A DNA stretch of 60,826 bases from Alcanivorax sp. GTDB taxonomy: Bacteria; Pseudomonadota; Gammaproteobacteria; Pseudomonadales; Alcanivoracaceae. The DNA lies in contig NZ_NVWY01000035.1 in NCBI RefSeq assembly GCF_002733835.1, forward strand, positions 1 through 60,826, given 5' to 3'. A program made the translations under genes and the position numbers. Below, piece by piece: positions 54,080 through 60,826 of the stretch. Each line of letters starts with the position of its first letter. Within the stretch, counting starts at the first letter, position 1. The notes beneath the pieces are model-generated. The model did no database searches. It had not been told where the DNA came from and worked only from the letters and a program-made list of their open reading frames with translations.

Positions 54080-56680
54080 TTATACAGACTGGGCAACCGG
54101 GATCTTCACGGTGTCTGCCACTTCCTGGTATTCGGCCATTTGGTCGAAGTTCAGGTAGCGGTAGATCTCGGAGGACATGGAGTCGATGGTGTTCGCATAC
54201 TCCATGTACTCTTCCTTGCTCGGCAGCTTGCCGAGGATGGACGCCACAGACGCCAGCTCAGCCGATGCCAGGTACACATCTGCACCCTGACCCAGACGGT
54301 TCGGGAAGTTACGGGTGGAGGTGGATACCGCAGTGGACTTCGGTGCGATGCGAGCCTGGTTCCCCATGCACAGGGAGCAGCCCGGCATCTCGGTGCGTGC
54401 ACCGGCGCTGCCGAAGATGTTGTAGTAGCCTTCTTCGGTGAGCTGGTGCTGATCCATCTTGGTCGGCGGAGCGATCCACAGACGGGTCGGCATGGTGCCG
54501 CTTTCCACTTTCTGCAGCAGTTTGCCGGCTGCGCGGAAGTGACCGATGTTGGTCATGCAGGAACCGATGAAGACTTCGTCGATCTTGGCGCCAGCCACGT
54601 CGGACAGGGTCTTGGCATCGTCCGGGTCGTTCGGGCAGCACAGTACCGGCTCGTTGATCTGGTCCATGTCGATTTCGATGACGGTGTGGTACTCGGCATC
54701 GGCGTCGGCACGCATCAGGCTCGGGTTGGCCAGCCACTCTTCCATGCCCTGAATACGACGCTCAATGGTACGGGCGTCGCCGTAGCCGTTGGAGATCATC
54801 CACTTGAGCATGGTGATGTTGGACTTCAGGTACTCGGTCACGCTGTCTTCGGACAGGGTGATGGTACAGCCCGCAGCGGAACGCTCGGCGGACGCGTCAG
54901 ACAGCTCGAATGCCTGCTCAACGGTCAGGTCATCCAGGCCTTCAATTTCCAGTACGCGACCGGAGAAGACGTTGACCTTGCCGGCTTTGGCAACGGTCAG
55001 GTGGCCGTCTTTGATGGCCTGCATGGGGATGGCGTGTACCAGGTCACGCAGGGTGATGCCCGGCTGGCGCTTGCCCTTGAAGCGAACCAGTACGGATTCC
55101 GGCATGTCCAGCGGCATCACACCGGTGGCAGCGGCAAACGCAACCAGACCAGAGCCGGCGGGGAAGGAAATGCCCATGGGGAAACGGGTGTGGGAGTCAC
55201 CACCGGTACCGACAGTGTCAGGCAGCAGCATACGGTTCAGCCAGGAGTGGATGATGCCGTCGCCCGGACGCAGGGAAACACCGCCGCGGTTCATGATGAA
55301 GTCGGGCAGGGTGTGCTGGGTTTCCACGTCAACCGGCTTGGGGTAAGCGGCGGTGTGACAGAAAGACTGCATCACCAGGTCCGCCTGGAAGCCCAGGCAA
55401 GCCAGATCTTTCAGCTCGTCACGGGTCATCGGGCCAGTGGTGTCCTGGGAACCCACGGTGGTCATCTTCGGCTCGCAGTACATGCCGGGACGAACGCCGT
55501 CCAGGCCGCAGGCTTTACCGACCATTTTCTGGGCCAGGGTGTAGCCCTTGTTGGAATCACCCGGTTGCTCCGGCTTGCGGAACAGTTCGGACGGCGCCAG
55601 ACCCAGCGCTTCGCGCGCCTTGGTGGTCAGGCCGCGACCGATGATCAGGTTGATACGGCCGCCGGCGCGCACTTCGTCCAGCAGCACCTGGGAACGCAGG
55701 TCGAATTCGGCAATCACTTCGCCGTTCTTTTCTACCTTGCCAGCGAATGGGTAAACGTCGATCTGGTCACCGGTTTCCATTTTGGAAACATCACACTCGA
55801 AAGGCAGAGCGCCGGAGTCTTCCATGGTGTTGAAGAAGATGGGGGCGATCTTGCCACCGATGCACACACCGCCAGCACGCTTGTTCGGTACGAACGGGAT
55901 GTCGTCACCGAAGTGCCACAGTACAGAGTTGGTAGCAGACTTACGGGAGGAACCGGTACCCACAACGTCACCTACGTAGGCAACGGGCAGACCTTTGGCT
56001 TTCAGTTCTTCCATCTGGCTCAGCGGGCCGATTTCGCCGTCTTTTTCCGGAGTAATACCTTCACGGGCATTTTTCAGCATGGCGTTGCCGTGCAGCGGGA
56101 TGTCCGGGCGGCTCCAGGCGTCCTGGGCGGGGGACAGATCATCGGTGTTGGTTTCGCCGGTGACCTTGAACACGGTCAGAGACATTTTCTCTGCCAGGTC
56201 GGCGCGCTTGGTGAACCACTCACCTTCGGCCCAGGACTCGATCACTTCCTTGGCCTTGGCGTTGCCGGCTTTCATCTTGTCTTCCACGTCGTGGAAGGCA
56301 TCGAAGACCAGCAGGGTGTGCTTGAGTTCATCTGCGGCGATTTCGGCCAGTTCGGCATCGTCCAGCGCTTCAACCAGAGTGGCAACGTTGTAGCCACCTT
56401 GCATGGTGCCCAGCAGTTGAACGGCACGTTTACGGTCGATCAGGGGAGAGCTGGCTTCGCCTTTAACGATCGCGGTCAGGAACGCGGCTTTAACATAAGC
56501 GGCCTGGTCCACACCCGGTGGAACGCGGTTTACGAACAGGTCCTGGATAAATTCTTCTTCGCCAGCCGGCGGGGTCTTCAGCAGTTCTACCAGGTCGGCA
56601 ACCTGCTGTTCGGTCAGCGGCTTTGGCGGCACACCTTCAGCGGCGCGCTCTTCTACATGTTTGCGATAGGCTTCTAGCAC
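54080..56680 (-). CDS. acnB: Aconitate hydratase B
   Basis: The main TCA-cycle aconitase, 866 residues as usual for AcnB, a [4Fe-4S] enzyme. The Fe-S ligands are in [11 protein letters not shown] and in GCSLCMGNQ. The N-terminal HEAT-like helical domain, the swivel domain and [10 protein letters not shown] follow the AcnB order. The start is GTG at 56680 with GAGGG before it. A promoter is seen at 56765-56793. Strong codon bias leaves an 845-codon open frame on the other strand, which is a shadow. Confidence 0.97.
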   Translation of the reverse strand: MLEAYRKHVEERAAEGVPPKPLTEQQVADLVELLKTPPAGEEEFIQDLFVNRVPPGVDQAAYVKAAFLTAIVKGEASSPLIDRKRAVQLLGTMQGGYNVATLVEALDDAELAEIAADELKHTLLVFDAFHDVEDKMKAGNAKAKEVIESWAEGEWFTKRADLAEKMSLTVFKVTGETNTDDLSPAQDAWSRPDIPLHGNAMLKNAREGITPEKDGEIGPLSQMEELKAKGLPVAYVGDVVGTGSSRKSATNSVLWHFGDDIPFVPNKRAGGVCIGGKIAPIFFNTMEDSGALPFECDVSKMETGDQIDVYPFAGKVEKNGEVIAEFDLRSQVLLDEVRAGGRINLIIGRGLTTKAREALGLAPSELFRKPEQPGDSNKGYTLAQKMVGKACGLDGVRPGMYCEPKMTTVGSQDTTGPMTRDELKDLACLGFQADLVMQSFCHTAAYPKPVDVETQHTLPDFIMNRGGVSLRPGDGIIHSWLNRMLLPDTVGTGGDSHTRFPMGISFPAGSGLVAFAAATGVMPLDMPESVLVRFKGKRQPGITLRDLVHAIPMQAIKDGHLTVAKAGKVNVFSGRVLEIEGLDDLTVEQAFELSDASAERSAAGCTITLSEDSVTEYLKSNITMLKWMISNGYGDARTIERRIQGMEEWLANPSLMRADADAEYHTVIEIDMDQINEPVLCCPNDPDDAKTLSDVAGAKIDEVFIGSCMTNIGHFRAAGKLLQKVESGTMPTRLWIAPPTKMDQHQLTEEGYYNIFGSAGARTEMPGCSLCMGNQARIAPKSTAVSTSTRNFPNRLGQGADVYLASAELASVASILGKLPSKEEYMEYANTIDSMSSEIYRYLNFDQMAEYQEVADTVKIPVAQSV

Positions 56681-56764
56681 AGCGTTTCCCTCATCGTCGT
56701 CTTGGCTGATTTCTTTTGGAAATCAGTCTTTTAGGGTGTTACTGGGGGTTGGAATTGCGCGCGG

Positions 56765-56793
56765 AGTATAGCGGAATGGGCATCAATTGTTAA
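56765..56793 (-). promoter_or_regulatory. Sigma-70 promoter of acnB
   Basis: On the minus strand, TTAACA (56788-56793), a 17-base spacer, and TATACT (56765-56770). One mismatch to consensus in each box. The start would be near 56758, giving a leader of about 78 bases. Confidence 0.75.
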
Positions 56794-56877
56794 GACAAAC
56801 CGGGGTTACAACCATTCATGGCGTGAATACTCGTAATCACTGAAACGGTGAGGCACTGAAAACGCAGGGGCGCAGCG

Positions 56878-57786
56878 CTAGTAGGGCGTGTCGACCCCGG
56901 CTGGTGGGCGGCGGAAACGCTTGTAGCTCCACAGGTACTGGCTGGGGGATTCGTCGATAAGATGCTCGATGGAGCGGTTCATGGCCGTCAGAGCCTTATC
57001 CAGGTCCTCATCTGCGACGCCGGGGTCAGCCGGCCGAACCCGAATTTCGTAGCCCTGGGTGCCGGGCAGGCGGCGCGCCCAGGCCATGAAGGTGACGGCG
57101 CCTGTCTGGCGGATCAGTTTGCATGCCAGTGTCCCGGTATAGGCCGGCTGGCCATAAAAAGGGGCGTGGCGCCCGCTGCGGCGATCGGGAACCTGATCGG
57201 GCAGGATGGCGGTTAGGGCTCCTTTCTTCATGGCCCGTACCAGGCCAGCAACGCCGCGGGCGGTGGTGGGGTACATGGTGGAGCCAAAATGTTCCCGGCC
57301 GCTGAGCACCAGATCATCCACTTCCGGCAGTCCGGAGGGGGCAAACATGGCGTGCAGTCCAAATTCGGTGGCCAGCCAGAAATTGAGCACCTCCCAGCAT
57401 CCCAGGTGGGGAGCCAAAATCATGATGGGTTTGCCATCCACCACGGCCTGGCGGAGCGGGGCATCACCGTCAACGGCGACCACACGCTTCAGTCCCTGGT
57501 CGGGGTGCCGCCAGAACAGGGCAATTTCAAAGGTGTTCTTGATGCTTTCCACCAGTGATTCGCGAGCCAACTTGCGCCGCTCAGGTTCAGACCGGTCCGG
57601 GTAACACAGTGACAGATTCACTTCTGATACCCGGCGAGCATCGGTGGGGAAGGCGGCGATCAACCTGCCAAGGAGGGTGGCAGCCCAGCGATTGAGTGCG
57701 AATGGCAGGCAGGCAATCAGTCGCAGTGCGGTAACGGCGGTAATGCCTTTGATGCGTTGTGTTTTCGGATTGGTTCGTCGTCCCAT
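56878..57786 (-). CDS. Lipid A-type lysophospholipid acyltransferase (LpxL/HtrB family)
   Basis: A 302-residue inner-membrane-associated acyltransferase. The catalytic motif is ILAPHLGCWEVLNFWL (H-x4-E), with a hydrophobic N-terminal anchor around residues 12-40 and the block TAILPDQVPDRRSG later. It probably adds a secondary acyl chain to lipid A, or acts in a related lipid pathway. I use the ATG at 57786 (MGRRTNPKTQRIKG); no clear ribosome site is visible and the frame runs upstream to 57921, so the start is uncertain. Confidence 0.87.
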   Translation of the reverse strand: MGRRTNPKTQRIKGITAVTALRLIACLPFALNRWAATLLGRLIAAFPTDARRVSEVNLSLCYPDRSEPERRKLARESLVESIKNTFEIALFWRHPDQGLKRVVAVDGDAPLRQAVVDGKPIMILAPHLGCWEVLNFWLATEFGLHAMFAPSGLPEVDDLVLSGREHFGSTMYPTTARGVAGLVRAMKKGALTAILPDQVPDRRSGRHAPFYGQPAYTGTLACKLIRQTGAVTFMAWARRLPGTQGYEIRVRPADPGVADEDLDKALTAMNRSIEHLIDESPSQYLWSYKRFRRPPAGVDTPY

Positions 57787-57959
57787 GGCGGGAGAGTATA
57801 AGGGGCTCAGCGCCAGGGCGCAGCATTCTTTCTCCTTCTTCTTTGAGTATCCATATGAGCAAGGGGCGTGATGTTTTGTAAGGTTTTGTGCGATTGACCT
57901 GACGCTCACAAGCCGGGGCACAGCATCGACCCGTCAGTACACATCTCCGGGAGAAATGT

Positions 57960-59873
57960 ATGAAGTCCAGGGCAGCACAGAACAGTCCGCCAGAAGGTGG
58001 CAGCGACGCCGCTCCATCACCTTGCCAATCACAACATCGCAGTTTGAAAACCTCTACTGGCAACTTCTCAGCCACGCTGGCGCTCATGGTAAAGTCAGCC
58101 TTGCTTGCAGGGGCAGGGCTCATCCTTGCTGGCTGTGGTGGGGATGACTCAACAGAGTTTATTGACCGACCCGTCCCTGTAGTCATTGAAGAGGACCCGG
58201 TGGCTGAAGGGAAAACCGTTTTCCGCTTTGAAACCTTCGGTAACCAGCGCTTCTGGACAGACTACATGCAGCTGCCCCAGGGGATTGCCGGCGCCGGGGT
58301 TACCCCTCTGGCTGCGCTGTCGCTGGGATTGAATGTCAATGTCGAAGCGCTCAGTCCGGGCACGGCATCCGCGCTACTGGATGCGCTGGATCAGATCGAA
58401 GGGGGGGCGGATCCTGCGGATACAGTGCTGAACAACCCCCAGGTGACTCTGGCGCTCATCAATGAAGGGGCTGTTATCGGGGTGGTTCCGTTTGCGGCCG
58501 ATGGTACCCGCAAGCCCCTGGGGAGTGATCCCTCCTTCAACCCGGGTGACGGACTGGACCTTGCCCGAGGTGACAAGGTGGGGGTGAGTTGTGCGCTCTG
58601 CCACGCCAGAACCGATGATTCGGTGGTGCCGGCAGGGTTTGCCGGTCCGGGTTCCGTCGGGGTGCAGGTCGATGGTGTGGTCGCCGAAGGCATTGATGTG
58701 GGTAACATTTTTGCGGCGTCCGCCAATCCGGTTGCTTACCTGCCCTTGTTACAGCTTCAGTTCGATTCATTGATGGGAGCGACGATTGGCAACGGCGACT
58801 TCGCAGGGATACCGTCTGGCGGCGATGTGGCGGCAACCAATCAGGCTGTCCGGGACTATCTGACAGGCGTGAACGAAGACACAGGCATTCGTTACTACCC
58901 GCTGACTTCCTTTGATGCGACACCGGACGGCATCGGCAATGCGACCTACGTGCCGCCCTTTTTCCGCACCGACTTGTCAGCGCCGTGGGGGCACAGTGGG
59001 TCTTTTGCCCGTCTGAATGACTTCAACAATCTGGTGTACACGGTGGCCCTTGATCCGACCAGTCTGCTCACCGAAGAAGGGCAGGCGTTTCTTAACGTAC
59101 TGGCGGGGCCTGTTGGGGATGAAATCGCGGAACGCTATCAGCAAGTGCTGGAAGACTCTGGCGTGCTCTCCGAGGGGATGGCGTTGGAAGATCAGATCCC
59201 CCTGGTCAGCAGCGACACGACGGATATCACCGCGGGTGACCCGGCAGGGCCTGTAGGCCTGCGGGTCTCTGATGAGAAGCTGAATGCGCTCAAGTCCTAT
59301 ACCGACCAGTTGCAGGCCCCGGCGGCGCCCGAGGGTCTGGATCCCGCAAAAGTGGCAATGGGGGAGGCGATCTTCCGCAATCCACGTCCACAGGGGGCAA
59401 ACTGCGCGGCTTGCCATACCCCGAACCCGGATGATCCGGTTGCCAATATCATTGTGTCGATCTCGACGCTCTATCGGGACTACGATGATGACATCCTGCC
59501 TATTATTGACCGGCCGGATCCGCTCAGCGATGTACAGACCACGCTGGCAGGCCCCACCCCGGATTATGACAACCCCCTGATTGTCCTGGATGCCAGTGTG
59601 AGGCAGCAGGAAAGAGGCTTTGCCAAGCCGCTTTTGCTGGGGCTGGCAGGTAAGGACAAGTTCCTGCATAACGGTTCTGTCACGGGAGAAAGCGCTGCCG
59701 AGGCGTTGAACAATCTGTTCAATCCGGCGCGTGGAGAGGACGAGATGGGCAATCCGATCAACTCCCCGCACGGTTTCTACTTCCCGCGTTCGGTGGCGGA
59801 TGAAACGCTGCAAACCGAGGAGGGGCGTGCTGCACTGGTTGAATATCTGCTCAGCCGTACCTCTACTCCGTAA
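57960..59873 (+). CDS. Di-haem cytochrome c lipoprotein
   Basis: A 637-residue exported protein with two haem c motifs, CALCH (C211-H215) and CAACH (C482-H486). A lipobox LAGC places the lipidated Cys at residue 59, so it should be a lipoprotein. An in-frame ATG at 58086 would give a normal 16-residue signal, but only the ATG at 57960 has a ribosome site (GGGAGA), giving an unusually long 42-residue leader. The body (FRFETFGNQRFW, GKDKFLHNGSV) resembles uncharacterised MauG/RoxA-like di-haem proteins. Peroxidase or oxygenase activity is possible but unproven. Confidence 0.83.
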   Translation: MKSRAAQNSPPEGGSDAAPSPCQSQHRSLKTSTGNFSATLALMVKSALLAGAGLILAGCGGDDSTEFIDRPVPVVIEEDPVAEGKTVFRFETFGNQRFWTDYMQLPQGIAGAGVTPLAALSLGLNVNVEALSPGTASALLDALDQIEGGADPADTVLNNPQVTLALINEGAVIGVVPFAADGTRKPLGSDPSFNPGDGLDLARGDKVGVSCALCHARTDDSVVPAGFAGPGSVGVQVDGVVAEGIDVGNIFAASANPVAYLPLLQLQFDSLMGATIGNGDFAGIPSGGDVAATNQAVRDYLTGVNEDTGIRYYPLTSFDATPDGIGNATYVPPFFRTDLSAPWGHSGSFARLNDFNNLVYTVALDPTSLLTEEGQAFLNVLAGPVGDEIAERYQQVLEDSGVLSEGMALEDQIPLVSSDTTDITAGDPAGPVGLRVSDEKLNALKSYTDQLQAPAAPEGLDPAKVAMGEAIFRNPRPQGANCAACHTPNPDDPVANIIVSISTLYRDYDDDILPIIDRPDPLSDVQTTLAGPTPDYDNPLIVLDASVRQQERGFAKPLLLGLAGKDKFLHNGSVTGESAAEALNNLFNPARGEDEMGNPINSPHGFYFPRSVADETLQTEEGRAALVEYLLSRTSTP

Positions 59874-59913
59874 CCTTTTACCCTGTAACCTGCTACCTGA
59901 AACCCACTGACAC

Positions 59914-59938
59914 TGCGAGGCCCGATACGGGCCTCGCA
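59914..59938. terminator. Hairpin between the di-haem cytochrome gene and miaE
   Basis: TGCGAGGCCC, loop GATAC, GGGCCTCGCA: a perfect 10-bp stem 41 bases after the cytochrome stop. No T run follows, so it is a weak or Rho-assisted terminator at best. Confidence 0.6.
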
Positions 59939-59996
59939 GCATTCATCAGATCGTCTCTCGTGCGCTATACTCCCGATCCCTGAACGAGAGAGTCTC

Positions 59997-60620
59997 ATGC
60001 ACGATATCAGTCATATTCATGCATTCCTTCCCTGTCCGACCCCGCCAGCCTGGGTTGACTGGGCCCTTGAGCACCCGGACATTCTGCTGATTGACCATGC
60101 CCACTGCGAGAAGAAAGCGGCCAGCACGGCGATTAATCTGATGTTTCGTTATGTGGACCGCCCGGAACTACTGGATACGTTGAGCCAACTGGCCCGCGAG
60201 GAGCTGCTGCATTTTGAGCAGGTGGTACAGCTGATGCGTCAGCGTGACGTCACCTACGACCACATGACGCCGGCGCGCTATGCCAAGGGGATGCGTCAGC
60301 ATATCCGCACCTCTGAGCCGGGGCGCCTGGTGGACACCATGATTGTGGGGGCGCTAATCGAGGCGCGTAGCTGTGAGCGTTTTGCCGCTCTGGCGCCCCA
60401 TGTGGATGCGGAGTTGGGGCGCTATTACCGCTATTTATTGAAAAGCGAGTCGCGCCACTTTGAGGATTATCTGAAACTGGCCGAGCAATATGCCCAGGGG
60501 CCGATTACGGAACGGGTGGATTTTTTCAAGGCGGTAGAGCAGGAATTGATTGAAACACCGGATGATGAGTTCCGGTTTCATTCCGGCGTTCCAAGGCAAT
60601 TAATAGTTAATAATGAATAA
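59997..60620 (+). CDS. miaE: tRNA-(ms2io6A37) hydroxylase
   Basis: A diiron monooxygenase of 207 residues that hydroxylates ms2i6A37 in tRNA. The diiron ligands are in DHAHCEKKAAST, the EELLHFEQV motif, a central Glu (GALIEARSCERF), and ESRHFEDYLKLA. The motif order fits the MiaE family. GAGAGAG precedes the ATG, with TATACT about 30 bases upstream as a likely -10. Confidence 0.95.
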   Translation: MHDISHIHAFLPCPTPPAWVDWALEHPDILLIDHAHCEKKAASTAINLMFRYVDRPELLDTLSQLAREELLHFEQVVQLMRQRDVTYDHMTPARYAKGMRQHIRTSEPGRLVDTMIVGALIEARSCERFAALAPHVDAELGRYYRYLLKSESRHFEDYLKLAEQYAQGPITERVDFFKAVEQELIETPDDEFRFHSGVPRQLIVNNE

Positions 60621-60649
60621 TTAATAGTTGCGCGAGCAACGACTGTGAG

Positions 60650-60706
60650 CCCTTAAACGCAAGAGGCCGCGCCCATAATTTGGGCGCGGCCTCTTGCGTT
60701 TAAGGG
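60650..60706. repeat. 26-bp perfect inverted repeat
   Basis: Arms at 60650-60675 and 60681-60706 are perfectly complementary over 26 bases with a TAATT loop. The inner core (GAGGCCGCGCCC / GGGCGCGGCCTC) resembles the htpG terminator core at 5444-5472. No T run follows on either strand, so it is not an ordinary terminator. It lies between miaE and a minus-strand gene that ends at 60754. Confidence 0.93.
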
Positions 60707-60753
60707 GTGAAACATCAATCCGCGAGCTATTAATTAGGGTCTTAGGAAGCAAA

Positions 60754-60826
60754 TCACTCAATTGGACGCTCCCTGAGCAGTTTCAGCAGCCGCTTGTAGA
60801 TATCCTCTCGGCGGTTGTTGAACCTG
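60754..60826 (-). CDS. Partial CDS, C-terminal 23 residues
   Basis: The window ends inside what looks like a minus-strand gene. The frame ending at TGA (60754-60756) reads FNNRREDIYKRLLKLLRERP followed by two residues, a charged amphipathic helix that is more protein-like than the other two frames. The rest of the gene lies beyond the window, so the product cannot be named. Confidence 0.4.
   Translation of the reverse strand, partial: RFNNRREDIYKRLLKLLRERPIE

Noticed and set aside
54140..56677. An 845-codon open frame antisense to almost all of acnB.
   Set aside because: acnB is certain by motif and length. Strongly biased codon use in a highly expressed gene leaves the complementary frame free of stops. 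The translation has no recognisable domain.
60640..60826. An insertion sequence end at the right edge.
   Set aside because: The 26-bp palindrome has no adjoining transposase visible and no direct repeats; the partial gene after it is too short to judge.

Overview
The window looks like a chromosomal segment of a gammaproteobacterium close to Pseudomonas, Alcanivorax and other Oceanospirillales. The strongest reason is gene order. From the LysR gene at 25.4 kb to metZ at 45.9 kb it reads lysR | leuC-leuD-x-leuB-asd-usg-fimV-truA-trpF-(trpB-trpA)-accD-folC-dedD-cvpA-purF-metZ, which is the order I remember for the Pseudomonas aeruginosa PA3122-PA3107 block, here with trpBA placed between trpF and accD. 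The proteins read like this group throughout, and codon use is GC-rich and even. The hydrocarbon-degrader guess (Alcanivorax-like) is an inference, not shown by the sequence. I see no tRNA, rRNA, CRISPR array, prophage or intact insertion sequence.

Layout. 0-7.1 kb: an acidic small protein, an uncharacterised membrane protein with two Sm-like repeats, a TIGR01777 epimerase, htpG behind a very clean sigma-32 promoter, then gpsA-sixA. At 7.13-7.29 kb is a promoter-hairpin-terminator unit that looks like a small RNA gene. 7.3-11.0 kb (minus): xthA, a pore-less voltage-sensor-like membrane protein, a stand-alone receiver protein and a Ser/Thr kinase. 11.2-16.3 kb (plus): two alpha/beta hydrolases, a MaoC hydratase, then a tightly overlapped trio (lipase-like protein, receiver plus degenerate GGDEF, DUF2505). 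16.3-17.5 kb: a divergent pair (degenerate SDR / small membrane protein) whose shared promoter carries two near-identical palindromes resembling the DesT operator. 17.5-21.8 kb (minus): dicarboxylate symporter, amt with a coupled unknown gene, and an EVE protein coupled to another unknown gene. 22-25.4 kb: prmB, aroC, and an MFS transporter preceded by a heptamer tandem repeat.

25.4-46 kb is the conserved biosynthetic block: leucine, aspartate family, tryptophan, fatty acid, folate, purine and methionine genes, with the polar-landmark protein FimV and pseudouridine synthase TruA. 46-50 kb holds the MoxR-DUF58-transglutaminase trio and a haem-oxygenase-fold protein with UndA-like ligand spacing. 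50.8-60.8 kb: an unknown protein, hrpB, acnB (minus), a lipid A-type acyltransferase (minus), a di-haem cytochrome lipoprotein, miaE, and the 3' end of a minus-strand gene after a 26-bp perfect inverted repeat.

Most of the window is housekeeping. The parts worth a second look are the small RNA candidate, the kinase/receiver/voltage-sensor row, the DesT-like double operator with its pseudo-SDR, the receiver/pseudo-GGDEF trio, the heptamer repeat before the MFS gene, the UndA-like protein and several unexplained hairpins. No computation was run; all family calls rest on motifs read by eye and on recalled knowledge.
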